In this document: piece by piece, positions 1 through 11,660 of the stretch
How positions within the stretch are numbered: position 1 is the first letter of the stretch
How the letters are laid out: every line of letters starts with the position of its first letter
From: Porodaedalea pini
Taxonomy: Eukaryota > Basidiomycota > Agaricomycetes > Hymenochaetales > Hymenochaetaceae
Direction of reading: 5' to 3'
Assembly (NCBI GenBank): GCA_002794775.1
Contig: NBAY01000039.1
Location: forward strand, 124,001-188,000
Length of the DNA: 64,000 nucleotides
Program-made: the position numbers and the translations under genes
Notes under the pieces: model-generated
Database searches by the model: none
What the model saw: only the letters and a program-made list of their open reading frames with translations
Told to the model about the DNA's origin: nothing

Positions 1-2530
1 TCGTTTAAGGTGACCGCGAATGTAATCTTTGTGCTGGTTTGCAGTGACTCGGATACGGGGCCTCAGATGGCTCTCTGACTGGGATTTATACCCTCGGCCG
101 ATGCCCATCCGCATCCCCTGATATATCAGCAGAAGCTCTGGTGATTTTTCTCAATCTTTCTCGAGTTAAAATTGTCCTTCCGGTGGCGCCGGGTCAGGTT
201 CGCGAAAGATTAGAATAGTTGAGGTGGACTCAACATTGAGGACTAAGTCCTTCTGCTCGACAATGAAACATATAAACAATATTCATTAATGCAAACACAC
301 CCTTTTGGAAATCCGTAAATCAAAAATGCATTATTCTCGGTTTGGACTCTCACGGGTGGACCCACAACACTTAGACTCCCACGAACCTTATTCCAAAATG
401 GTAGGCTGCTTCTGATCACCGTGGACCGACCCCATCTTGCCAGTGCTCCGCCACCTTCTCTGTGTCAACATTACTATGGGTTTATAGCTCTTAACACCTC
501 AATCGTCAGCTTAAAAAAGCCAAATCACAAAATCACCTCAAGCCCGCTCTAAACCCTTCTGCCGAGCAGAAGAAACGAGTGCGGTGAAACGAGCGAGGTG
601 TTCGGCACTTCAGGCACTGGTCCGTCGACTACCCTTTTCTTGAAGAAAAGTGGGAAAGTTACGTACAGTTATCTCAGTCTCGCAGTTACTGGTGAACTCG
701 TTATGGACATACCTTGTTCTTTAGGGTACGCTTCACTGCAGCTTGAACGGATGCGTTTAGATTATTACAAAGGCGCTCTTGCCGTACTCCCATCTACGTG
801 GATCGTCTACAGAAAATGAATCCATTTTTATTAGCACCGTGGAGTCCATCGGAACTGCTTCTTAGGCGCCACCCAGATGGAGACCGGCACAGCACGCTTC
901 AATGACTGTTCTGCTATGTAGACTGCGTGACTTCATTTCTGAACTAGGAAAGTACTGGCCTTGTTCTTCAACTGCCCCACCATATCAACCACCACTTCGA
1001 GTAATGATCGGCTGTCTTACTATCACTTACAGCTTCAATTTTGGACTTCAAACTTCGTTGCAATGGAATCTTGTTACATAAATCCGTGGCTCCGGAGGTC
1101 GGGAGGTAGAGAACGAGGGGCATTACTGGATGGGCATTACTGGACGATAGATTGGAGAGAGACTTAGGGAAACGGTGCTCCTGCGTGGTCAGTCCATTTC
1201 TTCCTTTCATTATCGACTTCGGCACGATCATCACCGGTGCGTGTTTTATTTTTGAGAAAACATGCCGGCCTCTATTACACGTCATAGATTAATATGTCCG
1301 CGTCGCCAATACTCTGTTGAGCGTTCGGTGAGGTGAGGTCAATGTTTTCGCTATCTACCCTACATTCATGCGAACAGCACCGTACGTACGCCTTTTACAC
1401 AGCCATTTGGGGAGTAATGTTGTTGACTCTTATGGCAGAAGCCACTCAGAAGTTACTCCGTAATATTTTCTAAGAGAGCTTCCCTTCCTTTATGCACCTG
1501 GCAGTCGATTCATTGTTTCATAAGACACCGGTGGCGCCGTGTGCCCCTGCGATGCATGATTGATTGATCCAAAATGCAAAAGGTACAACAGACTTTATGC
1601 GCTTTCACCCGGCTCCGTGATTCTTGCCTTTATGAATCTGCTATCCGGGTCCTGGTGGTCTGAAATAGTGCTTTGCTCGCTACGTTGCACTCTGCATCAA
1701 GCTGCAGGAGATCGAGGGGGTATACTATCTACAGAATACGGACAGCCATATATGTGACATTGTCACACCGAGCTTCGCGCCCGAAGACTTTGAGATTTGG
1801 AGTTTCAGACCTGACTGCTCTAACCCCGCTCACTGGAGCCTCATCGGTAGGTTCTTCCCTGCCACGGTCGGCAGTCTACAAGTTCAAAGTGAACAGGAAA
1901 TTTCAACTTTCTATCATGGATAGGGACGGACATCGTTTCGCAGCCGAGACGTTGCTGCCCTGTCATCTGCTTCAGACAGCAGTCAAGCTCGTACACCGCG
2001 CTCCAGCCTTAACAACTTTCGTACGAAAAAAACAACGAAGAGGAGACGTACTGGTTTCAAATCTTTGGCGTGAGTGAACTTGGTGCTGTACTCGACTTCG
2101 GACCCGAGACCCTGTTCTTCTCCTCAACACAGACCTGGATGTTGCTGCCTCATTACCACCATTTACACGCAAGTTTACTCCCGTTGCGCAATTATTGTGA
2201 TCTTCAGCTTGATATAGGGCATTCAGGCTGTCGCCTAATATTGTTCACTCTCGGACAGAGCTTGTCAGTATAGTACGGCTGCCGTTGGGGAAGCTCTTCA
2301 AGGATAGAACAAACAAAAAATCATTCCATTCCAGTCCAAAAAGTAGAAGTGTCCAGATCGTAACAAAGGCATTACAAGTATCCACAAGTCAAGACAACAG
2401 AAAGACGACGGTCGCGAAACAAGCGAGCGGCAATGTGCATTATCGACACAATACTCCGGTCCTCGCTTCACACACGAGCCCAGTCACCGAACAACGAACA
2501 TCGAGAAAGTCCTTGATATTGTATCCTGAC
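1..2530. other. Stretch with no recognisable gene
   Basis: Only short open frames occur on both strands, none longer than 134 codons, and none shows a recognisable motif or a convincing exon series. The left edge may cut through a neighbouring gene, but I cannot see one. Confidence 0.5.
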
Positions 2531-3044
2531 TCACAGGCTCAGGTCAACGGGAACACAGCCGAGCGCGACGACGCCGTCTAAAATGAGAAGAACTCAGCCT
2601 CGGTGTCTCCTAAACTAAACGACTCGTAAACCCAAGCTTACTGTAGCTGTTGTCCTCGCAGCAGACTGGGCTGGCATCGCATCCGGAACTTCCGGTACCG
2701 ATGACCTGTGAAACGTATATCTTTAATTTCAAGCTTCTTTGTCACAGAAACTAAAGCAACTTACGGTGATCGGGTCACAAGTAAGTCCGACGGGGATGTT
2801 GAGGTCCTGGACGACAACGCCGAGCAAACCAAGCTCGTTGGCTGCAGCGGGAGAGCTGGCAGGCTGCACACTCTGACAGCACTGGATAGGAGCAGTGTCA
2901 CACTAAGGGGCAGATACTTGCTTAGCAACAGAGACTGCAAGATCAAGTAGAAACACTAACCGAGCTCGCTGGCTCGCCGCCGGGAGTCGGAGTGGCGACC
3001 GCAAGGAGGGCGAAGGAGGTGAAGAAGGCAAGCTTGGCGAACAT
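2531..3044 (-). CDS. Class I hydrophobin (four exons)
   Basis: Small secreted amphipathic cell-wall protein that self-assembles at air-water interfaces. Exons on the minus strand: 3044-2961, 2902-2765, 2705-2642 and 2577-2531, giving 110 residues. All three introns are GT..AG and join in frame. The first exon encodes a signal peptide starting MFAKLAFFTSFALLAVATP. The mature part has the eight-cysteine pattern C-CC-C-C-CC-C: CDTAPIQCC, then TCDPIT, then CDASPVCC, then GCVPV near the end. Signal peptide, cysteine spacing and exon phases match the second hydrophobin at 7004-7505, so the two are paralogues. Exon 2 is 138 nt and exon 3 is 64 nt in both. The exons are too short to be seen by simple open-frame scanning. 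Class I is inferred from the long spacing between cysteines. Confidence 0.9.
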
Positions 3045-3131
3045 GTTTGCTTAAAAGAATTGAACTGTTGAGTGCGTTGAACGACGAGTAGGTGTGTTCG
3101 ACTGCAGAACAAAGCCTCCAGATCCCTCTCG

Positions 3132-3138
3132 TTTTATA
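3132..3138 (-). promoter_or_regulatory. TATA box of the hydrophobin gene
   Basis: TATAAAA on the minus strand lies about 88 nt upstream of the hydrophobin ATG at 3044. The sequence between it and the ATG resembles the leader of the second hydrophobin: both contain GCAGTCGAACACA and CGCACTCAACAG. Confidence 0.55.
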
Positions 3139-3144
3139 CCGCAA

Positions 3145-6100
3145 AAAGCTGGTCTGTGCGTTCGGGATGGTTGACGTAGTGACCCCAGAGTTTGCATCGC
3201 AATGTCTTGAACGAGGGGGTCAATCTTCAGAGTGGAGCAGGATGTTCTGAGCGTCAAGCGCAAGAATCCTACCATCAGAACTGACATTCTCTGAATGAAT
3301 GAAAAAATTTGAATATCATAAGAGCTTGATGATGCGTCCGCTGCCGAGAGTGGGTGTCAAGTATGTAGAGTTGTCAACATTGGAGCAAAGACCCTCGTGC
3401 CTTGGGGCGTGTGGGAAGCAACAAGATCGAACACGGCATACGCTTTAGACTCGTGTCGAATTGTATTTGCAGACTTCCTGCAACAATGAAGGAAATGCGC
3501 AGGACCATATAAGACGGAGAGAAAGGAATAGCATCGGGCCCGTGTCATCTGACACGAGCCGACGAAGAGCGCATCCAGGGCGGGGGTGTTCGTTGGCAAT
3601 TGGATCCTCCGCTTCTCGCCTTCTTAACTGTAATCAGCTATCGTCGAGAATTCTGCGCTAATTACAGTATACCGCGTAAAGAATAGCTGGAGTGAGGCAA
3701 GTTTCCACAGGCCGTCCGGTCGCGAGAGGGAGCCGTTCCGTCATTAAAAAATATGCGCAGGGAGAAGTTCATTTTGTTTAATATTCTTGGGTAGCATAGC
3801 TAGCTCCACAGAGCATTAGCGATGCCGTTCGATGCGCCTAGAAGAGGTTATATTGTTGATGATTGAAAACACAAGAAAGGCCCTTCTTTCTCAACAGCGC
3901 GGTCATCTGACGACGCCTCTTCGAGGTCAACGTGAGACGTATCTTCTCTTGTGCCGCGCCATGAATTCTTATTAGTTACGGTGTAACCACCCGTAGTGAA
4001 ACTTCGCCAGAGCTGATACAGGCGAATCTGAGAGCAACCAGAGTGTCCTTGAACGAGTAGATCATATGGGGCCTTAGGTTTCGCTGCGATCACCTGACTG
4101 TTGAACATGCCGTCAGGGCATTTTCCTCGGATATGAAACGGACTACGTGCCTAACATGATGTCTGCGCATTGCGTATCCTGTCCGGTGTCCGATGAAGTA
4201 GACAGAATTGGTAACAAAGTAAGGAACATGAGTGTTAAAGTCTGCGCATCAGAGGGTATTTTTTCCGTGAGTATAACCAAAACAGCTGGTTCTGACCTCA
4301 TGGTCCGTACTTCATAGCTCCTCCTCGCTAAACAAACCAGTCAGCTTTCATATTGGATGGTAATTGAGTCGGAGAGAGCTGCTTTCCCTCGAGCAAATTA
4401 AGGGAAAAAAGCACAACATCAAGCAACGCAAAAGGAGATTCCCTTCCTTGTGCCATTGGCGCGCTGGACTTGCATTCTGATGACGAATGTCTCGTTCAGC
4501 GCCGTGAGAGACCTACTGATCGGAGTTCTCCTTGTACTCTTTGCTTCTGCGCCGCTATATCGACGTCCTCAAAGGCTATAGCTGAGATTTTCAGCGCAAA
4601 ATCAGGAAAAGTGTTATCATCTACTCAACTGCGCGCTGATTGATCGGACGGCCAAGGCGCTACCCTCCTATTAAAGTTGAAGATCCAGATTTTCAAATAA
4701 ATAGTTCTGTCAAAATGTGATTGTTGGACTGGAACATCAATGTGGAATCTGTTGCGCGTGAGCCATTGCCAATCACAATAGTTTCAGTGTTTCTACTTAA
4801 ACGTATGTAGTTGTATATTGTCTCTCGAAGGGGAAGCCGTTTGGAGCGTAGCTTTACGAGAACGATCGAGCCAAGTACCCGGAGTTCATTCAAGGAGCAT
4901 GTGGTCCTTGTCCATTATTTGCATACTTCACTATTTCAATTATAAGAACGTCAGATCCGAGGCCCAAAAGACGACTTGCAAAGCATGATATCCCTTTGAG
5001 CCAGTGGAGACAAGTACTTCCTTTCTTAACAGATAAGGGGTCGAAATGCGGGAGAAGTCGCTTTCCGCCCGCTAGATCATTAGCAGGATGCGAACACAGC
5101 GCGTAAGCTAACGGCATTGCTGGTAAAGATGTAGAGAATTTCAACAGACACTGAGGCGCCATCGCAATTCCGAAAAATGGACGGGTTTCTCGGTTTTGCC
5201 GATGTCAAGGACAGCAGAGATCGCTTGATGCGGAAGCAGGCAATAGTAGGGGAGGCGCTATAGGCCAGGGCGAAAACCGACTCGTCCAAGCTACCGGAGA
5301 GCTCGCTGCCTGCTCGCTAGATCCCATCGCGTACATCGTGAAGTCACATCAGCTATGGACGTCATTGGCAGGAGAGTAAAGTATATCACGGCCCGCCATC
5401 ACCCCGACGTGCACGAAGAACTTGAAGAGCCATACATACAAGCGCAGGGAAAACCTTCCGGAAGTCCTAGGAGGAACACCGTGGGTGGCAGAGCACTCTA
5501 GCAAGTGTGTTGTCGTGGACTCGGAGTGGGAGTACGAAAGCATGCTGCGTCATTTTCGAAGCCAAGCAAGGCTTTTCACTGTTTAGGACGTGATAGTGCG
5601 CCCATAGAGAAGCGACAATACTCGTGCTGAATACCCGTTAACCCTACTGTATCTTCAGTGCATATTTACCTGTCAGAGTTTCTCCTTTACGCCATATACT
5701 CGCTTACTATAATGTACGCATGACGTTCTCAGCAGTCTTCCTTCTGAATACTACGATGAGGTGTGATATTCTAGCAAGCAACGTTGCCAGCTGCATGCTT
5801 CGCGGGTAGTACGCAGAGTCGATTTTGGTTCGCACGTGTAAGGTAGGTCTTAGTCCTATGAGAAAGGTATATCCAATGTGCAGAGATATCACCACACGAA
5901 CGAGCTCAATGGGTGAGCGAAAAAGACCGGGGTAAGAAAATAGGACAAGTACACGCAACAAGACGTTAAGGACACACCGTAAGTTCTTCAAAGTCCATTT
6001 AGCTCACCGCCAGGCTGCTTCAGATTGTATAAGTAAAAGGCGAGCCTTTCGGCGCTGAGCAGACGCAAAATTCCCTGGTATATTCCCTTATAGAAAACCT

Positions 6101-6900
6101 CACTCGCCTTCTTCAGTACGAGAGTTTGAACTGATTTACTGTCTCATTGAGCCTGCACACCTTTATACTCACAAAGAGATGGCTAATCTTTGCGTGTCAT
6201 TCTGATACCCATGGTCGTTGAAGTTTGAGTCCGCTTCTAGTTCTCGAGGATCATAGGATCGCCAACGTCAGCGGTGAAGATCGCCCGACGCTTATCGCCT
6301 CGCATTGATCAGTCCCAAAATGGCATTTCTCACACTACTCTTCCTCATAACTTGCTACAGCTACCACCGCGTGCACAAGGAAGTCGGTCATTTTGCAGCT
6401 GCCCAACGAGGGGATGTCGAATGAGCATGAAGTTCAGGCGAAAGGAGTGCAACAGTGACTCCGTAAACAAAAGTGCGGGAGCACTGAATCTTACAGCTGT
6501 TCCTTCCGAGTTCAAGTCCCCTTCGCAGTACTGATGTATCGCTGAATGACATGAGAGAAGACAATAATCGCCACGAGTCAGCCTATCTCCATCCTCAGTT
6601 ATTTTTGCTGCTTCCTAAAGGCTCCAAGGTACTAGGGCCATTGCTTCGAACCTCGAGCTTCAGTTTCACAGAACGCAACACGCTTGATGCTCGGCTTTCG
6701 GCAGACACATCATCATCAAGCTCTTACGCTTTCTAATGTCTTTTTTCCCTCACTCACGAAGTGCAAGAAGCTGTGCTAACTCGTCGCGCAGAACGTTCGG
6801 AATATTCTGCCCCACCCTGATGGTTGTGCACTTCGATGAAAAGCACAATGATACCAAATTTGAGGCCAATACGTCAACGTTATCGAACGCACAGACCACT
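3145..6900. other. Spacer between divergent hydrophobins, no recognisable gene
   Basis: About 3.75 kb separates the two hydrophobin promoters. Open frames are short and lack motifs or plausible splice partners. It may hold shared regulatory sequence or transposon relics too decayed to name. Confidence 0.45.
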
Positions 6901-7003
6901 TTCTCACTCTTTAAGATGAGAGGTATTTGGAGGCCTCTTTCAGCAGTCGAACACATACATTCGTTGTTCTACGCACTCAACAGCCCAAGTCTCTTAAGCA
7001 ATC

Positions 7004-7505
7004 ATGTTCGCCAAGCTTGCCTCCTTTGTTACCATCGTCCTCCTTGCGGTCGCCACTCCAGTGCTGGGCCAAGTTCGTGTGCCTCTGTTAAGCGTGTTTT
7101 GCTGTTTTCATAAACAAACGCTTTCATCCTCCTAGTGCGACACTTCTTCCCTTCAGTGCTGTACCAGCGTGCAGCCCGCTGGCTCGGATGCTGTGGCCAG
7201 TCTTCTTGGCTTGCTCGGCATTGTGGTCCAGGGCGCCAACGTCCCCGTCGGAGTTGGCTGTACTCCAATCACCGTAAGTCGCTTCAGCTTTTTGAACAAA
7301 AAAAATTCTTATATAGTAACGGTCGTTTTATAGGTCATTGGCACCGGAAGTTCCGGGTGCAGCGCTAGCCCCGTCTGCTGCGAGGATACCAGCCACGGTA
7401 AGCTATTATTTTTTCATCTTTTATTGAAGAAGTTGTTGACGATGAGCTGCTTATCCTCCAGGTGCCGTTGCGATCGGCTGTGTTCCTGTCAATGTGGGCC
7501 TATAA
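7004..7505 (+). CDS. Class I hydrophobin (four exons)
   Basis: Secreted hydrophobin, paralogue of the one at 2531-3044. Exons: 7004-7072, 7136-7273, 7334-7397 and 7462-7505, giving 104 residues. The start is MFAKLASFVTIVLLAVATP, a signal peptide almost identical to the first copy. The mature part shows CDTSSLQCC, GCTPIT, CSASPVCC and GCVPV, the full eight-cysteine pattern. Introns are 63, 60 and 64 nt, all GT..AG. A segmental duplication begins only 40 nt after the stop codon, so the natural 3' flank may have been replaced. Upstream, the first copy's TATAAAA is replaced by a degenerate sequence near 6905-6912, so the two copies may be expressed differently; that is inference. Confidence 0.92.
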
Positions 7506-7544
7506 GCCAAATACAATAATGAGGATCTTCTCGGTGACCGTGAT

Positions 7545-8415
7545 TAAGTGACTGGGCTTTTGCATTAAGCGGGGAAGGGTACTATGTGAATGATCTGTGC
7601 CTTGACATCTGCTTGTTTGCTACCGTCGTCTTGCTAACCGCTCTATGTTTTCCTACTGGGTAGTGGTGTTTGTATTTGATGTTTGGACTTGAAATGATAT
7701 GTTGCTTTTGTTTGGTGCATTCGAGGGAGATGAGCTATGTAATCGCACTTTTACTTTGCAACTCTTAGTCTGCAAAAACTTGCATTTGACTCCTTGGGAC
7801 TCAACCACTCTGAAAGCGATGCAGAAATTAAACTCATTCAATATGTACATACCACAAAGCTGCAGTACTATCATGAAAATTGTCAGATCTGCTGCTCTAA
7901 AATACATTGCGGCTGTACTATCAGATGCCCCCTACCCTCGTTCCAACATGCGAAGTATGCTATGCAAAGTATGCTAAAGGCTCAAGCCATATCGTTTGCG
8001 ATTAGTCCATGTTGAGAGTATCTTAATACCAAACCGAACCAACAAGCCATCAACGCGACGAGATCAACTACGACCTGTCCTGTCGCGATCCCGGCTCGCC
8101 TTCGTATCAACTCGTACATACTCCGTCTCCCCACTCTCACCCTCACCGTCCTTGCGTGCGCGTACGTACGCATCACCGAGAATCTGCAGTGCGAGCGCAC
8201 GAAGGTGTCGCTGCTTCGGCGAAAGCGTTGGGTTCGCGAGGACGCGGTCACACGTCTCGCGCAGCACGCTCTCGATCTCGAGCTTCGCGCCCTTGAAGAG
8301 CGCCTGGAGGCCCTTCTCTGCCGCCGACTCCTCAAGACGCTTCTTCTCTTCTGGATTCAGGTTTCCCGCCTTTTCCGCAGCCTGAATCTGGTCGAAGACG
8401 CTCTTGAGCTCGATT
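7545..8415. repeat. Segmental duplication, copy A
   Basis: This 871-bp block is nearly identical to 13506-14378, with only a handful of substitutions and a 2-bp length difference near its left end. It contains the last part of the final exon of the DnaJ gene plus about 520 bp of sequence beyond the DnaJ stop codon. Its left edge is in the 3' flank of the hydrophobin gene. Its right edge (GCTCGATT, then divergence) lies inside the DnaJ coding exon. Confidence 0.95.
8064..8415 (-). pseudogene. Truncated 3' exon of the DnaJ gene
   Basis: Read on the minus strand this encodes the C-terminal DnaJ-X region, ending YVRVDTKASRDRDRTGRS, just as in the intact gene at 14027-15683. The J domain and the earlier exons are missing, because the duplication boundary cuts the exon after the codons for IELKSVFDQ. 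There is no start codon of its own, so it should be inert unless read through from upstream. Confidence 0.85.
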
Positions 8416-8469
8416 AGAGCGAGTAGATAGTACACGGTGATTGAGAGAGTCCGACGACAAGAAGCAACA

Positions 8470-9300
8470 GTGATCAACACGACGAGCCCGCGAGTCCAAG
8501 GCCTAAATCGTCAACGAAAGCTATTAGCTGGACGGAACGGGGAATGGAAGAAGAACAAGACATACCTGAACGACAAGTCCACACACATCCAGGGCCTAGA
8601 CGTCAAGGTCGTTAGTTATAAGTACGACAAGAACGAGGTATGGGAGAGAAACGCACGAAGGCAAGCGGTTCATCGGTCCAAGTGTCCATCCGACACCAAC
8701 AACCAACCGATAGATTATGAGCAGGAGAGAATGACGACGAAGTCGAGGCGACAAACAAATCGTGTGGGTTAGGCGAAGCGCTAGACGTCAAGGTCATCAG
8801 TCATCGGTATGAAAGGGCGAGAGGGGAGAAAGAACACGAACTTGAACAGCGATTCCAACTGTCAAAAACACGCGTTTGCACCAACGACCAGCGAGCACAG
8901 AACGGGGAGTCAAGAAAACGAGCACAAGTTCACAGACGGAGAATAGAGATGGGGCATAGTGGAAGGGGAAGAAGTCACAGGAACAGATTGCGAGACGGCT
9001 CGCCAACGCCAAGGCTGCAGAACGTCGTTACTTATGAGTATGAAAAAGACGAGACGGACGAGAGAGACGAACCTGAACAGCCGTTCGACGATCAAAGCAC
9101 CTGTCTGCGCCATTAGCCCAACCAATACATAACAGAACGCCAAGAAACGGGAACGAGTTGCAGAAGACAAGGAGCGTGGGGGATGGGAGAGCTGGGAGCA
9201 GTCGTAGGAAAAAAAAAAACGATGCGAGAACATCTCGCGAAGGCCTTGACATTGACATTGACAGTTATAAATATGAGGGCATGAGGCAGAAGGAAGAGAC
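8470..9300. repeat. Degenerate tandem repeat downstream of the protease gene
   Basis: Four related units of about 185-235 bp, with a common core near 8605-8635, 8793-8820, 9020-9050 and 9255-9285. The core resembles GTCAAGGTCGTTAGTTATAA followed by a TATGA-like segment, then GAACCTGAACAGC. The last unit abuts the stop codon of the protease-like gene. No coding function is visible. Confidence 0.55.
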
Positions 9301-10248
9301 GAACCTAGTTCTGGGGGAGGTCGAAGTAGAGGTTGGCACCTGGGAACTCGGGCTTGATGACGTGTTCCCAGAGCCAGTACATCGGGGTGCCGTAGGTGAT
9401 GTCAGACGAGGCGGTCGGACCAGTGCCGCCGGTGAGGAGGGCAGTGAACTCGGCTTCGGAACCGGCGATAAGGGCCCCAGAGTCCCCGCCTCTGGAGAAT
9501 GGACCGGAGTCGTTGTCGTAGGGGTAAACTGCGGCTTCGACGGAATCGAAGGTGCCGACGAGGCTGTAGCGGCGCTGATGGGACTCGAACCCGGTAAGAC
9601 GACCAATCGTGGTGAGCGTGGTGTGACCGCGTTTGATCACGAATCGCACGGGGTCGCCCTTCAAGTCCAGATTGTTGGGTTGACGGATCTGAGCGGCGGT
9701 GAGAATGCCTCTGAGCTTGAAAAGACGATCCTCGGGGTAGTCGAACTCGGATTGCGCGTCGTCCCGAGGGTGCATTAAGCTCATAAACGCGCCGGAGTCC
9801 ATCACGAAAACTATCCGCGGCTGGTAGTGACATTTAGTTCTGACACGCATTAGGCAAGGATCAGCACTGCCTATATCATAGTATATGTGATTACAAGCAC
9901 TGACAAGCAACCACAAGGCTTTCATTTGAATGTAGCTATCCACAAGCACTGCGACTCAATGTAATCATATAACAAGGCTCTCAACTTAATTGTAGGCTTG
10001 TACAAGTACTTTATGCACTTTATAATTAATTATATGCACAATAAAATTATTTGGATTTGAATACATTTGCACAGAAGGGCATGACGAGTCTTAAGCAACA
10101 ATATTATTATTATGAGCGCGCGAGGGCGAGGCTTAGCGGTGACGGGCACCTGTTCCTCGTAGACCCGAAACACGGAGTTATGCTTTACGATCAACAAGAA
10201 ATGATCAGACATCGAGATGCGCTACTACGAAAAGCAGAAAAAACACAC

Positions 10249-11334
10249 CTGCATCTCGCCGCCAGCAGTCGAGAAACCGGGAACCTGCCCTGGCATACCG
10301 TAGCTCATGGACTGTGGATGCGAGTTCAGGAACTGGAAACCGCTCATCCCACCAAACTCTCCTTGTCTTTGCTGGCCGTGGCCATCCATCTGCGTTGCTG
10401 CACGCCTTCGCTGCCCTCATGCGTCGCAGGTGAGCCAACCGCCGAGCTACTGTTCGAACCAGGCGCCGTCTCAAGCAGCCTCGGGATCTTGATTGTAGGA
10501 GGCGCAGGCGGGTAGAGGTCAGCTGGCATCGTCGGTGGCGTCGGTGCACCCGGTGCGCTCGTCGAGCGGCGGTTCTGCGGGAGGACAAAGCTAAGCGGTC
10601 CGGGAACTAGGCTCTGGGCGGTCTGAGTCGGGATTTGCGCGGAAAGCAAGTGTCCGTGTCCGTGCCCATGTCCACCGTCGTGCGAGTACGAGTAGGAAGA
10701 CGTGCTGAGCGGGCCCGATTCGAGAGAGGCGTGTCGATCGCAAGGCTCGCTCCTGATCCAGAACCAGATGCACCGGAGAGCGAGGGCATCGAGAGGCTCA
10801 GCGGGAGCGAGAGCGTCTGACCGTGACCCTGGCCCTGCGATCCCTCCGATTCGCTCATGTCGAAGTCCGCGAGATCCGCCATCTCGACTTCGCGCATGCT
10901 GCTGCACCCGCAGTTCGCATAGCCATACGGACAATAGAGAGACCCGTCGGTGGAGAGTGAGTCGAGCTCGCTGAAGTCCTCCGAGTCGGCGGTCGATGCA
11001 GATGAGGAGACGTTCGTGGTGCTGGTGGTGCTGGTGGTGGAGCACAAGGAACTGTTGCGGGCACGCGCGCCGGAACCGCGCACACGGCTGCTCGACTGGT
11101 ACGGTCACGACGCTCCTTCTTCCCATCCTTCTTCTTCCTCACCTGCCCACCCGCCGTCGACTCTGCCTTGCCCTTTTTCTCCTTGACAGTGCGTGTGGGC
11201 TGATAGACATACCAAGGATACATCTCTTCATGCTCCCTCTTGCGCTGCTTCGCAAGGTCGTCCCAGTATTTGTGTTCCTCTGCGGAGAGCGAGTGCCACT
11301 GCTGGGAGATCGTCTTGGACAGGTCGGCCTGGCG
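10249..11334 (-). pseudogene. HMG-box transcription factor fragment
   Basis: The minus strand begins after an acceptor-like CTCCAG and encodes the second half of an HMG box: RQADLSKTISQQW, then AEEHKYWDDLAKQRKREHE, then YPWYVYQPTR. This is the fungal MATA_HMG type. The first helix, expected to carry a PNAF-like motif, is absent because the insertion ends upstream. A basic stretch (KKKDGKKERRDR) and a Ser/Gly-rich tail follow. Keeping similar composition needs three frame changes, near 11080, 10720 and 10395. The final piece reads GGMSGFQFLNS and ends before a possible donor at 10248. It lies inside the insertion in the protease intron, on the same strand. The function of the parent gene is unknown. 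Confidence 0.6.
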
Positions 11335-11470
11335 CTGGAGAAATTTTGTGGCAAGATGGTGGTGGAAGCAAGCAAGGTGTAATGATGTGTCACATCTTGA
11401 CGTGTTTTCTAAGTCCAGGTCTGAATGAGATCCGTATTGTTCATGTGTACTGGCCTTGCACCTGCATTTA

Positions 11471-11660
11471 AGCATAAATGGTTTAGTGGTATATTGAAAT
11501 CCTTAAGCAAATTATAAGAGAGAGGTCGTGAGTTCAAAGCCTGCAGCACTAAGAAAAAGAATGAAACCTGAGAAATTAAGAAACCTGAAATTTGAGAAAC
11601 AGTTAAGAAAGGAAATATTATAAAATAAAAAAAGGAGCAAAAGAAAACCAAAAAGCTACT
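11471..11660 (+). mobile_element. tRNA-like head with A-rich tail (SINE-like)
   Basis: TGGTTTAGTGG at 11479-11489 matches a Pol III A box, and GAGTTCAAAGC at 11530-11540 resembles a B box. The B box is followed by about 100 nt of A-rich sequence. The stems do not form a convincing functional tRNA. The arrangement suggests a tRNA-derived SINE or a decayed tRNA gene within the larger insertion. Confidence 0.4.

Noticed and set aside
7653..7977. Small open frames on both strands, repeated identically at 13616-13940
   Set aside because: They lie in the noncoding part of the duplicated segment. Their conservation reflects recent duplication, not coding function.
9158..9778. 206-codon plus-strand open frame
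   Set aside because: Antisense to the GDSG-containing exon of the protease-like gene, with Gly/Glu-rich composition and no recognisable domain.
10344..11126. 260-codon minus-strand frame in the insertion
   Set aside because: Only part of it is in the register of the HMG-box fragment. The rest is an out-of-frame reading of the same pseudogene, so it is not listed as its own gene.
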